Source of the DNA: Actinacidiphila epipremni
GTDB lineage: Bacteria > Actinomycetota > Actinomycetes > Streptomycetales > Streptomycetaceae
Direction: 5' to 3'
NCBI RefSeq assembly: GCF_012034175.1
Contig: NZ_JAATEJ010000011.1
Location: forward strand, 154,457 to 218,456
DNA: 64,000 bases
Below, in pieces: positions 42,724 to 51,003 of the stretch (position 1 is its first letter; every line of letters begins with the position of its first letter). Under the pieces are notes generated by a model. It ran no database searches. It saw nothing but the letters and a program-made list of their open reading frames with translations, and was not told the DNA's origin. The translations under genes and the position numbers were made by a program.

Positions 42724-43748
42724 GGGGCTCCCCCGGTCGTGGTGACGGTGATACGGGCGATCTCGGCGCCGTCCTGCACGAACCGCACCGGTACGGTCCG
42801 CTCGCCGGCCCCCGTACTGCCGGCCGGGGCCTGCGCGCGCAGCGGGGCGTCGAGTTCGGCGAACCGGCTGAAGGCGGCGGTGAACCCGGTGGCGTACGTC
42901 GTCAGCGGGGCGCCGGAGGTGAGGACGGCCAGCTGCCGGGCGGCCTCGACGAGCGTCATGGCGGGCAGGTGGTCGTAGACGTGGTCGAACAGCGCCCGGT
43001 TGTCGAAGCGCGGGGTGACGGCCGCCGAGACGGTCCCGCCGTCCGCGCGCGGGTCGGACAGCGTGACGTTGACCGGCGAGGAGCGGCCGACCCGCGCGGG
43101 CTCGACCCGGACCGGGCCGCCGCCGGCGTCCTCGCGGTCGCGGTAGTGCGAGGTGAGCGGCGCGGGGGTGCCGCGCTGGGCGCGGCGGAGCACGTCGTGC
43201 TCGTGGTGGTTGAGGAACAGCACGTCCATCTCGTGCTCGCCGGCCTCGACGGTGCCGCCGGGGCCGTCGCCGCCGGGGCCGCCGTCGCCGCCCGCGATGA
43301 GGAAGCGCTGCACGACCTTGCCCTTGCGGTAGCGCCCGCGCCGGGTGGGCTCGCCGATGTAGTCGGTGTCGATCCGCAGCCGGCCGGGCGCCGCGCCGAC
43401 GAACAGGTGCCGAAAGCCGGGCAGTTCGAGCCGGAAGGTGTCGACGATCATCAGCGTGCCCGGGGACAGGCCGATGTGGACGTGGCTGCCGGCGATGGCG
43501 GCCTGCCGGCCGGCCTCCAGCAGCAGCAGCGCGTCATGGGCGGCGGGCCGCTGCACATGGTCGTTGTAGTAGCCGTGGTTGAGCGGGAGCTGGACGGCCG
43601 CGCTGACCAGGCGGTCGGCGACGGGCCGTACGTCGGTGACGAAGACCTCGGAGACCGCTTCCCGGTGGACCAGGGAGCGGTCGATGGTGCGGCCGTAGTC
43701 GAGCTCGACGGGCACCACGGGGGCTTGCCGGTCCACGGGTGTGGTCAT
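42720..43748 (-). CDS. AfsA-family protein (gamma-butyrolactone/butenolide condensing enzyme-like)
   Basis: The 342-residue protein has the AfsA double-hotdog layout. Each half carries an ExxR active-site motif: LLLEAGRQA (Glu78/Arg81) and TLVEAARQL (Glu268/Arg271), the latter after the family DHVYDHLPAM. AfsA enzymes join a beta-ketoacyl-ACP with dihydroxyacetone phosphate. A Gly-rich insertion lies around 155-165. The start is ATG 43748; longer open sequence upstream lacks similarity. It heads the operon with HAD, fabG and snoaL. If it does not condense DHAP, the hotdog fold could act as a dehydratase. Confidence 0.88.
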   Translation of the reverse strand: MTTPVDRQAPVVPVELDYGRTIDRSLVHREAVSEVFVTDVRPVADRLVSAAVQLPLNHGYYNDHVQRPAAHDALLLLEAGRQAAIAGSHVHIGLSPGTLMIVDTFRLELPGFRHLFVGAAPGRLRIDTDYIGEPTRRGRYRKGKVVQRFLIAGGDGGPGGDGPGGTVEAGEHEMDVLFLNHHEHDVLRRAQRGTPAPLTSHYRDREDAGGGPVRVEPARVGRSSPVNVTLSDPRADGGTVSAAVTPRFDNRALFDHVYDHLPAMTLVEAARQLAVLTSGAPLTTYATGFTAAFSRFAELDAPLRAQAPAGSTGAGERTVPVRFVQDGAEIARITVTTTGGAP

Positions 43749-43833
43749 ACCTCGTCCTTCGGCTGGGGTGGGCCTGCGGTGCCAGCTTGGCAGCGGCCGT
43801 TCGAAGCCCGATGTCACGCGTGTGCAGCGGCGA

Positions 43834-43873
43834 TGGAAGCGGCATGAAAGAAGCGCGGAAGGAGCGCGGAAGG
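43834..43873. promoter_or_regulatory. SARP-type phased heptamers in the afsA/merR divergent promoter
   Basis: TGGAAGC (43834), TGAAAGA (43845), CGGAAGG (43856) and CGGAAGG (43867) are spaced exactly 11 bp. They match the heptamers upstream of the ACP operon. A TGCCA-GCT-TGGCA palindrome at 43780-43792 lies closer to afsA. TATCCT at 43976 could be the -10 of a leaderless merR transcript. Confidence 0.65.
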
Positions 43874-43987
43874 GGGACGCGAGGGGCACGGGAGACGCCG
43901 GGTTGCGGCGGCGGAGGGGGGCGTACGGCGGGGGCGTGCGGGGTGCGGGCCTGGGCCCGGGTGAGGTCCGCGCAGTATCCTGGTGCA

Positions 43988-44632
43988 ATGCGTATCGGCG
44001 ACCTGTCGCGGCGTACCGGGGTACCGGTTCCGACGATCAAGTTCTACTCGCGCGAGGGCCTGCTGCCCGCGGGCCAGCGGACCAGCCCCAACCAGGTGTC
44101 GTACTCCGAGTCGCATGTGCGCAGGCTCAAGCTCATCCGGGCGATGCTGGAGGTCGGCGGCCTGTCGGTCGCGGCGGCCCGCGAGGTGCTGGCGAAGGTC
44201 GACTCGCCGTTCACCACCATCCACGGCGTGCTCGGGGTGGCCCAGTCCGCGATCACCCGGCCCACGGCCGAGCGCGAGGACGACGAGGGGCGCCGCGCGC
44301 AGGCCGAGCGGGAGGTCGCCGAGCTGGTCAAGCGGCACGGCTGGGAGGTCAAGCCGGAGAACCCGGGCTGGAAGGCCCTGGTGCAGATCGTGGTGACCTA
44401 CCGGGACCTGGACCGCGAGGACCTGCTGGCGCTGCTGGATCGTTACGCCGACAGCGCCGGCGAGCTGGCCGTCGCGGAGCTGGCGGTGCTGGAGGACGTA
44501 CCGGGCGCGGACGGCAAGGTCGAGGGCGCGGTGCTGGGCACGGTGCTCGGCGACGCGGCGATGGCGGCGCTGCGCCGGATCGCCCAGGAGGACGTCTCCG
44601 GCCGGGTCCGCCCGACCCGCCACTCGGCGTAG
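43988..44632 (+). CDS. MerR-family regulator (cluster right side)
   Basis: The 214-residue protein starts MRIGDLSRRTGVPVPTIKFY, then REGLLPAGQR, a MerR wHTH. The rest is helical and lacks metal-binding cysteines. It is paralogous to the regulator at 31584 along the whole length, including VLGDAAMAALRRIAQED near the end. ATG 43988 sits 7 bp after a TATCCT box, so the mRNA may be leaderless. It is divergent from afsA and converges on the SARP gene. Confidence 0.88.
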   Translation: MRIGDLSRRTGVPVPTIKFYSREGLLPAGQRTSPNQVSYSESHVRRLKLIRAMLEVGGLSVAAAREVLAKVDSPFTTIHGVLGVAQSAITRPTAEREDDEGRRAQAEREVAELVKRHGWEVKPENPGWKALVQIVVTYRDLDREDLLALLDRYADSAGELAVAELAVLEDVPGADGKVEGAVLGTVLGDAAMAALRRIAQEDVSGRVRPTRHSA

Positions 44633-44699
44633 CGGCGGCCCTACGGCCCAGGGCGGGTACGGGCGTACCGCGTACGGGCGGGCGTACCGGCGGACCCGC

Positions 44700-45503
44700 T
44701 CAGGAAGCGGCGGCGCCGGACAGGATGTGCCGCTGGAGCCGCACCAGGTCCTCGCAGGGCTCCAGGCCCAGCTCCTCGGCGAGCACATGGCGCACCTGGT
44801 GGAAGGCCCGCAGTGCCTCGCCGCGCCGGCCGCTGCGGTGCAGGGCGTCGATGAGCCGGGCGTGCAGCCATTCGTTGAGCGGGTCGATCGCGATCAGCCG
44901 GTGCAGCTCCGGCACCAGTTCGCGGTGCCGGCCCAGCCGCATCGCCGCCTCGATGCGCAGCTCGTTGGCGCGGGACTGCAGCTCCTCGATCCGGGTCGCG
45001 TGCGCGGCCAGCACCCGGCCGCGCGCCACGTCGGCGAGGGTACGGCCGCGCCACAGGGCGAGCGCGGCGTCCAGCCGGTCGAGCGCGACGTCGTAGCTGC
45101 CGGCGTGCAGCGCGGCCCTGCCCTGCCCGTACAGCCGGGTGAACTCCTCGACGTCCAGCATGCCGGGGGCCGGCCGCAGCGAGTAGCCGGTCGCCTCGGT
45201 GCTGATCACGCCGTGCATGTCGGGCAGTCCCAGCTCCTGGGAGAGCTCCTGGCGCAGGTGGTAGACGTGGGTGCGTACGGTGCTCACCGCGCTCGCGGGG
45301 GCGGCGCCGTCCCACAGCTCCTCGACGAGCGTGTCGACGTCGACGATGTCGTGGGCGCGGACGGCCAGCAGGGCGAGCAGCTTGCGCACCTTGGGCCCGC
45401 GCGGGCGGTGCACGGCGCCGTTGCCGTGGACCTCCACCGGGCCCAGGATGCGGATGCCGACCGCGGTGGTGGCGCCGGGCAGCAGCGTGAGGGTGTCGGT
45501 CAT
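44700..45503 (-). CDS. SARP-family pathway activator (AfsR/DnrI-like)
   Basis: The 267-residue protein has an OmpR-type winged helix (about 17-105: GIRILGPVEVHGNG, KVRKLLALLAVRAHDIVDVDTLVEELWDG, STVRTHVYHLRQELS) and a bacterial transcriptional activation domain (about 115-260). This is the short SARP architecture without NB-ARC. SARPs recruit RNA polymerase at 11-bp heptamer repeats; such repeats lie before the ACP operon and before afsA. It is the obvious direct activator. ATG 45503. No TTA codon was found in it. Confidence 0.94.
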   Translation of the reverse strand: MTDTLTLLPGATTAVGIRILGPVEVHGNGAVHRPRGPKVRKLLALLAVRAHDIVDVDTLVEELWDGAAPASAVSTVRTHVYHLRQELSQELGLPDMHGVISTEATGYSLRPAPGMLDVEEFTRLYGQGRAALHAGSYDVALDRLDAALALWRGRTLADVARGRVLAAHATRIEELQSRANELRIEAAMRLGRHRELVPELHRLIAIDPLNEWLHARLIDALHRSGRRGEALRAFHQVRHVLAEELGLEPCEDLVRLQRHILSGAAAS

Positions 45504-45673
45504 CGAAGTCCCCGTTCGGGTCGTGGTCGGCCGGCGGGCTCGTGGGTGAATCTACGGCACGGGCGGGGCGGTGGAACATGCTCTTTGGGGCGTAGCGGCA
45601 TCCGTCGAAAGAGGTAATTGCCAAGCGGCCATTCTATTCGGCACCATTATTGCGGCGGTCGCGGCGCCGGTGC

Positions 45674-46345
45674 TTACGGCCGTTTGATGAGGTGAGCATC
45701 CACTGCTTTGTTTACCGCGTCGATACGTGAGACCGCGCCCAGTTTTCCGAATATGTTCCTGAGGTGTCGTTTGACAGTTCCCTCGGTGATCTTCAGCCGG
45801 GCCGCGATCTGCCGGTTGCTGAGCGCGGCGGCGGTCAGCGTGAGCACTTCCCTTTCCCGGGCGGACAGCAGCGGCTGGCCGGTGGCGGGGGGTTCGGGCT
45901 CGCCGACGCCGCCGCGCGGCACGGCGATGGTGACCTGCGGGTCGCGGGCCCGTACCGCCCGGATCGCCAGCAGCAGGGACTCGCGCGGGGCGCTCTTGTG
46001 GAGGTATCCGCGGGCGCCGCGGGCGAGCAGTTCGTACACGAGTCGCGGGTCGTTGTGCATGGTGAGCATCAGCACATGGAGGTCGGGGAAGCGGGTGGTG
46101 AGTTCGCCGACGACCGTGGGCGCGTGGTGGCCGGGCATCTCGACGTCCATGAGCACCACCTGGGCGCGGGTGCGCTCCACGAGGTCGGCGAGCCGGTCGG
46201 ACGTGCCGACGTCGGCCACGACCCGCAGGTCGCGCTCGGAGTCGATCAGCTGGCACAGCGCGCCGCGCAGCAGCGAGTGGTCGTCGACGGCGATGATCCG
46301 GATCGGCTCAGCCGTGGCGGACGGCGGCCCTTCCCTGGTCTGCAC
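45674..46345 (-). CDS. NarL/FixJ-type response regulator
   Basis: The 223-residue protein has a receiver domain (IRIIAVDDHSLLRGALCQL, phospho-Asp67 in LMDVEMPG) and a C-terminal LuxR-type HTH (LSAREREVLTLTAAALSNRQ, EGTVKRHLRNIFGKL). The start is GTG 46345, with GAGGAGA about 10 bp upstream inside the kinase gene; the genes overlap by 38 bp. It pairs with the kinase and may act on the SARP gene, which lies 170 bp downstream after an AT-richer region. Confidence 0.92.
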   Translation of the reverse strand: MQTREGPPSATAEPIRIIAVDDHSLLRGALCQLIDSERDLRVVADVGTSDRLADLVERTRAQVVLMDVEMPGHHAPTVVGELTTRFPDLHVLMLTMHNDPRLVYELLARGARGYLHKSAPRESLLLAIRAVRARDPQVTIAVPRGGVGEPEPPATGQPLLSAREREVLTLTAAALSNRQIAARLKITEGTVKRHLRNIFGKLGAVSRIDAVNKAVDAHLIKRP

Positions 46346-47438
46346 GTTCGGTCTCCTCGATCGGGATGGACAGCTCGATGGCCGTACCCCGCCCGGGAAC
46401 GCCGGCGACGGCCAGCCGCCCGCCGAGGAGTGCGACCCGCTCGGTCAGCGACGCCAGTCCCGCCCCCCGCCGCGCGTCCGGTGCGAAGCCGACCCCGTTG
46501 TCGCGGACCCCGGCGTGCACCTCGCCGCGCTCGACGCGCAGCGCGACGGTGACGCGGGTCGCGGCGGCGTGCGTCAGCGCGTTGCGGATGCACTCCCTGA
46601 GCATGACGAACAGCTCGTCGCCGATGGCGGGCGGCAGCAGGTCCCCGGCGTCGGCGGTGTCGACCTCGACGGTCGTGCCCTCCACGCCCATGGCCTCGGC
46701 GAAGCCGGTGAGCGCCAGCCGCAGCGACAGGGTGCTGGTGTGGGTGTCGGTGCGCAGCTCGCTGACGATGTCGCGTGCGGTGTGCACGGTGCCGACCACC
46801 GCCTCCTGGAGGCTGCGCAGCCGCGGGTCGTCGTCCGCGGACAGGCCGTGCTTGACCTCGTAGAGCTCCAGTTGGCGCAGCGCCAGGCTGGCGGCGCTGC
46901 CGATCCTGTCGTGCACGTCGCGGGCGAGCGCGAGCCGGCTGCGCTGCTCGGCGCCCTGGACGGCGTCCAGCAGCGTCAGGTCGTAGCCGCGGACGTCCTC
47001 GGCGAGCTGGCCGGTGACGGCTTCGTGCAGGGCCAGCAGCAGCTCGCCCTGCCGGTCGCCGGCCAGCGCGCCGAGCCGGTCGACGGCGATCCGGAAGAGC
47101 AGCAGCCAGGCCTGGACCGACGCCAGCGGCGGGATGTCGCGGGCGAGCAGCACCGAGTGCAGCCGGCCCGCGGCGCGGTCGGCGCCGGTCTCCGCGGCCG
47201 GCGGCGGCGCGACGTCGTGGCCGAGCGCGCGCATGCTCGCGGTGAGGATGCGCGCGGCCAGCCCCCGGCAGGTCCGCCAGCAGTCCTGGTCCACGCCAAG
47301 TGGATTTCCTGATTCCACCAACCCGCGCCGGAATGCGTCGAGCACGTCGGGGACGAGCGCCTGGAACGCCGCGTCGACCCCACCCCCCGCGGAGTCCAGC
47401 GGATCCCGCCCGACACCACGTAATGATTTGTTACGCAC
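46308..47438 (-). CDS. Soluble sensor histidine kinase with a TTA codon
   Basis: The 376-residue kinase lacks membrane helices. An N-terminal helical sensor-like region (1-160) precedes HisKA_3 with the phospho-His in LALARDVHDRIGSAAS (His176). An HATPase domain follows with RECIRNALTHAAATR, VRDNGVGFAPD and RRGAGLASLTERVALLGG. The start is GTG 47438 with GGGGGA upstream; longer open sequence to 47561 is not supported. Codon 6 is TTA (47421-47423), so expression should depend on bldA. It sits at the right end of the cluster beside aceE. Confidence 0.88.
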   Translation of the reverse strand: MRNKSLRGVGRDPLDSAGGGVDAAFQALVPDVLDAFRRGLVESGNPLGVDQDCWRTCRGLAARILTASMRALGHDVAPPPAAETGADRAAGRLHSVLLARDIPPLASVQAWLLLFRIAVDRLGALAGDRQGELLLALHEAVTGQLAEDVRGYDLTLLDAVQGAEQRSRLALARDVHDRIGSAASLALRQLELYEVKHGLSADDDPRLRSLQEAVVGTVHTARDIVSELRTDTHTSTLSLRLALTGFAEAMGVEGTTVEVDTADAGDLLPPAIGDELFVMLRECIRNALTHAAATRVTVALRVERGEVHAGVRDNGVGFAPDARRGAGLASLTERVALLGGRLAVAGVPGRGTAIELSIPIEETERADQGRAAVRHG

Positions 47439-47801
47439 CAGCCGTCCCCCGTAACGTTCGCTTTGTCCACCGGCGAGTTCGGCGGTTCGCGATCGAAAGA
47501 ATCCGGACGTGCAGAAGCAGTTTGAGCATGCCCCCTTGCTGCACTGAGTGTCAAGCCGCACCCAAGACTACCCGAGCAAAGTAATTCCGCTTTGAACAAC
47601 GCGATATCCGGACGCACAAAGCACGGGGCAACTATCGCGATTGGGTACCGCCCCGGGCACGAAGGGGCAGGTGGGCCAGCGGGGAGGCGGCGGGGGGCGG
47701 CGGGGGTGCTGCGGCGATATCCGGACAGCGCGCGCATGCGTCCCGGCACCGCCCCCGGCCGCCTCCGCCGCACCGGGGCGCGGCGGAGGCGGGCGCTCCG
47801 C

Positions 47802-47932
47802 CACCGCGTGCCACCGGCGCACGCTCCGTGCGAATCGAAGGCGAAGCCGGAGCGGCACCGCGTGCCTTGAAGGTTGGCACCGCGTGCCGACTTCGAATTC
47901 AGCCTGCGACCAGCATTGATCGATCATCGATC
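47802..47932. promoter_or_regulatory. Repeated motifs and palindrome upstream of aceE
   Basis: GGCAC-CGC-GTGCC occurs at 47854-47866 and 47876-47888, 22 bp apart (two helical turns); a partial copy, CACCGCGTGCC, is at 47802. A perfect 7-1-7 palindrome GATCGAT-C-ATCGATC lies at 47918-47932. The 47439-48024 gap contains no convincing gene, but a 13-bp direct repeat GCGATATCCGGAC at 47601 and 47714. These look like operator sites for aceE; the regulator is unknown. Confidence 0.5.
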
Positions 47933-48024
47933 GCGGAGGTATCGTCGCAGCAGAGGGCGAGCCCTGTCTGCCGACGAAAAACCATCGCTCCTCATCACCC
48001 CCCTCCGTCCGGAAGGCGGCACCC

Positions 48025-50700
48025 ATGCCTGACGCCGTAGGCCGAACCCGGCCAGGTCAGCTCGATCAGATCCCGGACCGGGACCCGGAAGAGACCGCGG
48101 AATGGCTCGCGTCGCTGGACGCGGTCACCGCCGCGGCCGGACCGCACCGGGCCGCGTACCTGATGCGGCGCACCCTGGAGAGCGCCGGCGCCGCCGGCTC
48201 GCTGCCCGCGCTGCTGGAGACGGACTACGTCAACACCATCCCCACCGCCGCCGAGCCCGCCTTCCCGGGCGACGAGGCGCTGGAGAACCGCATCACCGCG
48301 TGGACGCGCTGGAACGCCGCGGCCATGGTGACCCGCGGCAGCCGGCTGGGCCTGGGCGGCCACATCGCCACCTTCGCCTCGGCGGCCTGGCTGTACGAGA
48401 CCGGCTTCGAGCACTTCTTCCGCGGCAAGGAGGGCCCGGGCAGCGGCGACCAGCTCTACATCCAGGGCCACGCCTCACCCGGCATCTACGCCCGCGCGTT
48501 CCTCGACGGCCGGATATCCGAGGCGCAGCTGGACCGCTTCCGGCAGGAGGCCGGCGGCGACGGCCTGCCCTCCTACCCGCACCCGCGGCGGCTGCCGTGG
48601 CTGTGGGAGTTCCCCACCGTCTCCATGGGCCTCGGCCCGCTGTCGGCGATCTACCAGGCGCGCTTCAACCGCTACCTGGAGCACCGCGGCATCAAGGACA
48701 CCTCCGACTCGCACGTGTGGGCCTTCCTCGGCGACGGCGAGATGGACGAGCCCGAGTCGACCGCGGCCCTGGCGCTCGCCGGCCGCGAGGGCCTGGACAA
48801 CCTGACCTTCGTCATCAACTGCAACCTCCAGCGCCTCGACGGCCCGGTCCGCCCCAACTTCAAGATCGTGCAGGAGCTGGAGGCGCAGTTCCGCGCCGCC
48901 GGCTGGTACGTGGTCAAGGCGCTGTGGGGCGCGGCCTGGGACGAGGTGCTCGCCAGGGACGTGGACGGCGCGCTGCTGCGCCGGCTGCGCGAGGTCCCCG
49001 ACGCGCAGTTCCAGACGTACGCCACGCGCGACGCGGCCTACATCCGCGAGCACTTCTTCGGCGCCGACCCGGGGCTGCGGGCGATCGGCGGCCGGCTCGC
49101 CGACGCCAAGCTGCTGGAGCTGTTCCAGAGCTCGCGCGCCGGCCACGAGCCGCGCAAGGTCTACGCGGCCTACCGCGCGGCCGTGGAGCACAAGGGCGCC
49201 CCGACGGTGATCCTGGCCCAGACGGTCAAGGGCCACACCCTGGGCACCGGCTTCGAGTCGCGCAACGCCAACCACCAGATGAAGAAGCTCACCCTCGCGC
49301 AGTTCCGCACCATGCGCGACCTGCTGGAGCTGCCCATCCCGGACAGCGCGCTGGCCGGGGACGTCGTCCCGTACTGGCACCCGGGCGAGGACTCCCCCGA
49401 GATCCGCTACCTGCACGAGCGGCGCGCCGCGCTCGGCGGCCCGGCGCCCGCCCGCCGGGTGACGGCCGCCCCGCTGCCGCTGCCGGCCGCGGGCGACAAG
49501 GCGTACAAGGCGCTGGAGGGCGGCTCGGGCGGCCAGGAGATCGCCACGACCATGGCGTTCGTCCGGCTGGTCAAGGACCTCATGCGGGACAAGGAGACCG
49601 GCCGCCGCTGGGTGCCGATCGTCCCCGACGAGGCGCGCACCTTCGGCATGGAGTCGCTGTTCCCGACCGCGGGGCTGTACTCGCCCAAGGGCCAGACGTA
49701 CGACCCGGTCGACCGCGACCAGCTGCTGTACTACAAGGAGGCGAAGAACGGCCAGATCCTCAACGAGGGGATCACCGAGGCCGGTTCGCTCGCCGACTTC
49801 ACCGCGGCGGCCACGTCGTACGCCACGCACGGCGAGCCGATGATCCCGTTCTACATCTTCTACTCGATGTTCGGGTTCCAGCGCACCGCCGACCAGTTCT
49901 GGGCGCTCGCCGACCAGCTGGGCCGCGGCTTCGTGGTCGGCGCGACCGCCGGCCGCACCACGATGACCGGCGAGGGCCTGCAGCACGCCGACGGCCACTC
50001 GCACCTGCTGGCCTCGACCAACCCGGCGGCGGTCTCGTACGACCCGGCGTTCGCCTTCGAGGTCGCGGTGATCGTGCGCGAGGGCCTGCGCCGGATGTAC
50101 GGGCCGGACGCCGAGGACGTCTTCTACTACCTGACGGTCTACAACGAGCCGAAGGTGCAGCCCGCGATGCCCCCGGGTGTCGAGGAGGGCATCCTCAAGG
50201 GCCTCTACCGCTACAAGGCCGCCGAGGCCGCGGCGCCGGGTGCGCCGCGAGCCCAGCTGCTGGCGTCCGGCACCGCGATCCACTGGGCGCTGGACGCGCA
50301 GCGGCTGCTGGCCGAGGACTGGGGCGTGGCCGCCGACGTGTGGTCCGCGCCGTCCTGGACCGAGCTGCGGCGCGACGCGCTGGAGTGCGACGCGGCGCGG
50401 CTGCGCGGCGAGGAGCGCACGCCGTACGTGACCCGGGCGCTGGAGGGCGCGCCGGGCCCGGTGGTGGCCGTCAGCGACTGGATGCGGGCGGTGCCCGACC
50501 AGATCGCGCAGTGGGTCGAGCAGGACTGGACGTCGGTCGGCACGGACGGCTTCGGCCTGTCCGACACCCGCGACGCCGCGCGCCGGCACTTCGGCGTGGA
50601 CCCGCAGTCGCTCACCGTCCAGGCGCTCGCCGCGCTCGCCCGGCGGGGCGAGATCGCGCCGGGCAAGGTCAAGGAGGCGGCGGAGCGCTACGGGCTCTGA
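48025..50700 (+). CDS. aceE: Pyruvate dehydrogenase E1 component (homodimeric type)
   Basis: This thiamine-diphosphate enzyme decarboxylates pyruvate and acetylates the lipoyl E2. Its 891 residues match the single-chain AceE length. The TPP motif is [10 protein letters not shown] followed about 25 residues later by [16 protein letters not shown] and [10 protein letters not shown] near the start and GAAGRTT-like [20 protein letters not shown] further on are typical. It works with the lpdA and sucB products and lipB-dependent lipoylation. It is probably core rather than part of the polyketide cluster. Confidence 0.95.
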   Translation: MPDAVGRTRPGQLDQIPDRDPEETAEWLASLDAVTAAAGPHRAAYLMRRTLESAGAAGSLPALLETDYVNTIPTAAEPAFPGDEALENRITAWTRWNAAAMVTRGSRLGLGGHIATFASAAWLYETGFEHFFRGKEGPGSGDQLYIQGHASPGIYARAFLDGRISEAQLDRFRQEAGGDGLPSYPHPRRLPWLWEFPTVSMGLGPLSAIYQARFNRYLEHRGIKDTSDSHVWAFLGDGEMDEPESTAALALAGREGLDNLTFVINCNLQRLDGPVRPNFKIVQELEAQFRAAGWYVVKALWGAAWDEVLARDVDGALLRRLREVPDAQFQTYATRDAAYIREHFFGADPGLRAIGGRLADAKLLELFQSSRAGHEPRKVYAAYRAAVEHKGAPTVILAQTVKGHTLGTGFESRNANHQMKKLTLAQFRTMRDLLELPIPDSALAGDVVPYWHPGEDSPEIRYLHERRAALGGPAPARRVTAAPLPLPAAGDKAYKALEGGSGGQEIATTMAFVRLVKDLMRDKETGRRWVPIVPDEARTFGMESLFPTAGLYSPKGQTYDPVDRDQLLYYKEAKNGQILNEGITEAGSLADFTAAATSYATHGEPMIPFYIFYSMFGFQRTADQFWALADQLGRGFVVGATAGRTTMTGEGLQHADGHSHLLASTNPAAVSYDPAFAFEVAVIVREGLRRMYGPDAEDVFYYLTVYNEPKVQPAMPPGVEEGILKGLYRYKAAEAAAPGAPRAQLLASGTAIHWALDAQRLLAEDWGVAADVWSAPSWTELRRDALECDAARLRGEERTPYVTRALEGAPGPVVAVSDWMRAVPDQIAQWVEQDWTSVGTDGFGLSDTRDAARRHFGVDPQSLTVQALAALARRGEIAPGKVKEAAERYGL

Positions 50701-50764
50701 GGGCGCGCGGGGCTCTGCGGCACGTGTTTCGGCACGGTGCTTTTGTAGGTGCGCGGGTGCGGGC

Positions 50765-50812
50765 TCCGGTACGTGCTTCGGTACGTGCCGGGGTACGCGC
50801 TCGGGTACGTCC
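50765..50812. repeat. 12-bp minisatellite downstream of aceE
   Basis: GTACG recurs at 50769, 50781, 50793 and 50805, exactly every 12 bp, with unit about GGTACGTGCTTC. Weaker copies extend back to about 50718. The 50701-51003 gap holds no convincing gene on either strand. Confidence 0.7.
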
Positions 50813-51003
50813 TTGCCGCCGCCCCGTCGGTTACCGCGCGTAACCGGCGGGGCGGCGGCGTGCGGTGCGGGCGGCGGCCCGCGGGGCTTCCCCCGCGCTC
50901 CCGGGAGCTGCTCCCAACGGCCTTGCCACGCGCACGAATTAGCCAGCGCGGTTGGCCCGAAAGGGATTGCGGGCGGCTACACGTACCGGCTAGCTTGCCC
51001 CGG

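Noticed and set aside
48025..50700. aceE as part of the polyketide cluster (acetyl-CoA supply)
   Set aside because: It matches the expected core gene order and has its own promoter region; a link to the cluster is not shown by sequence.
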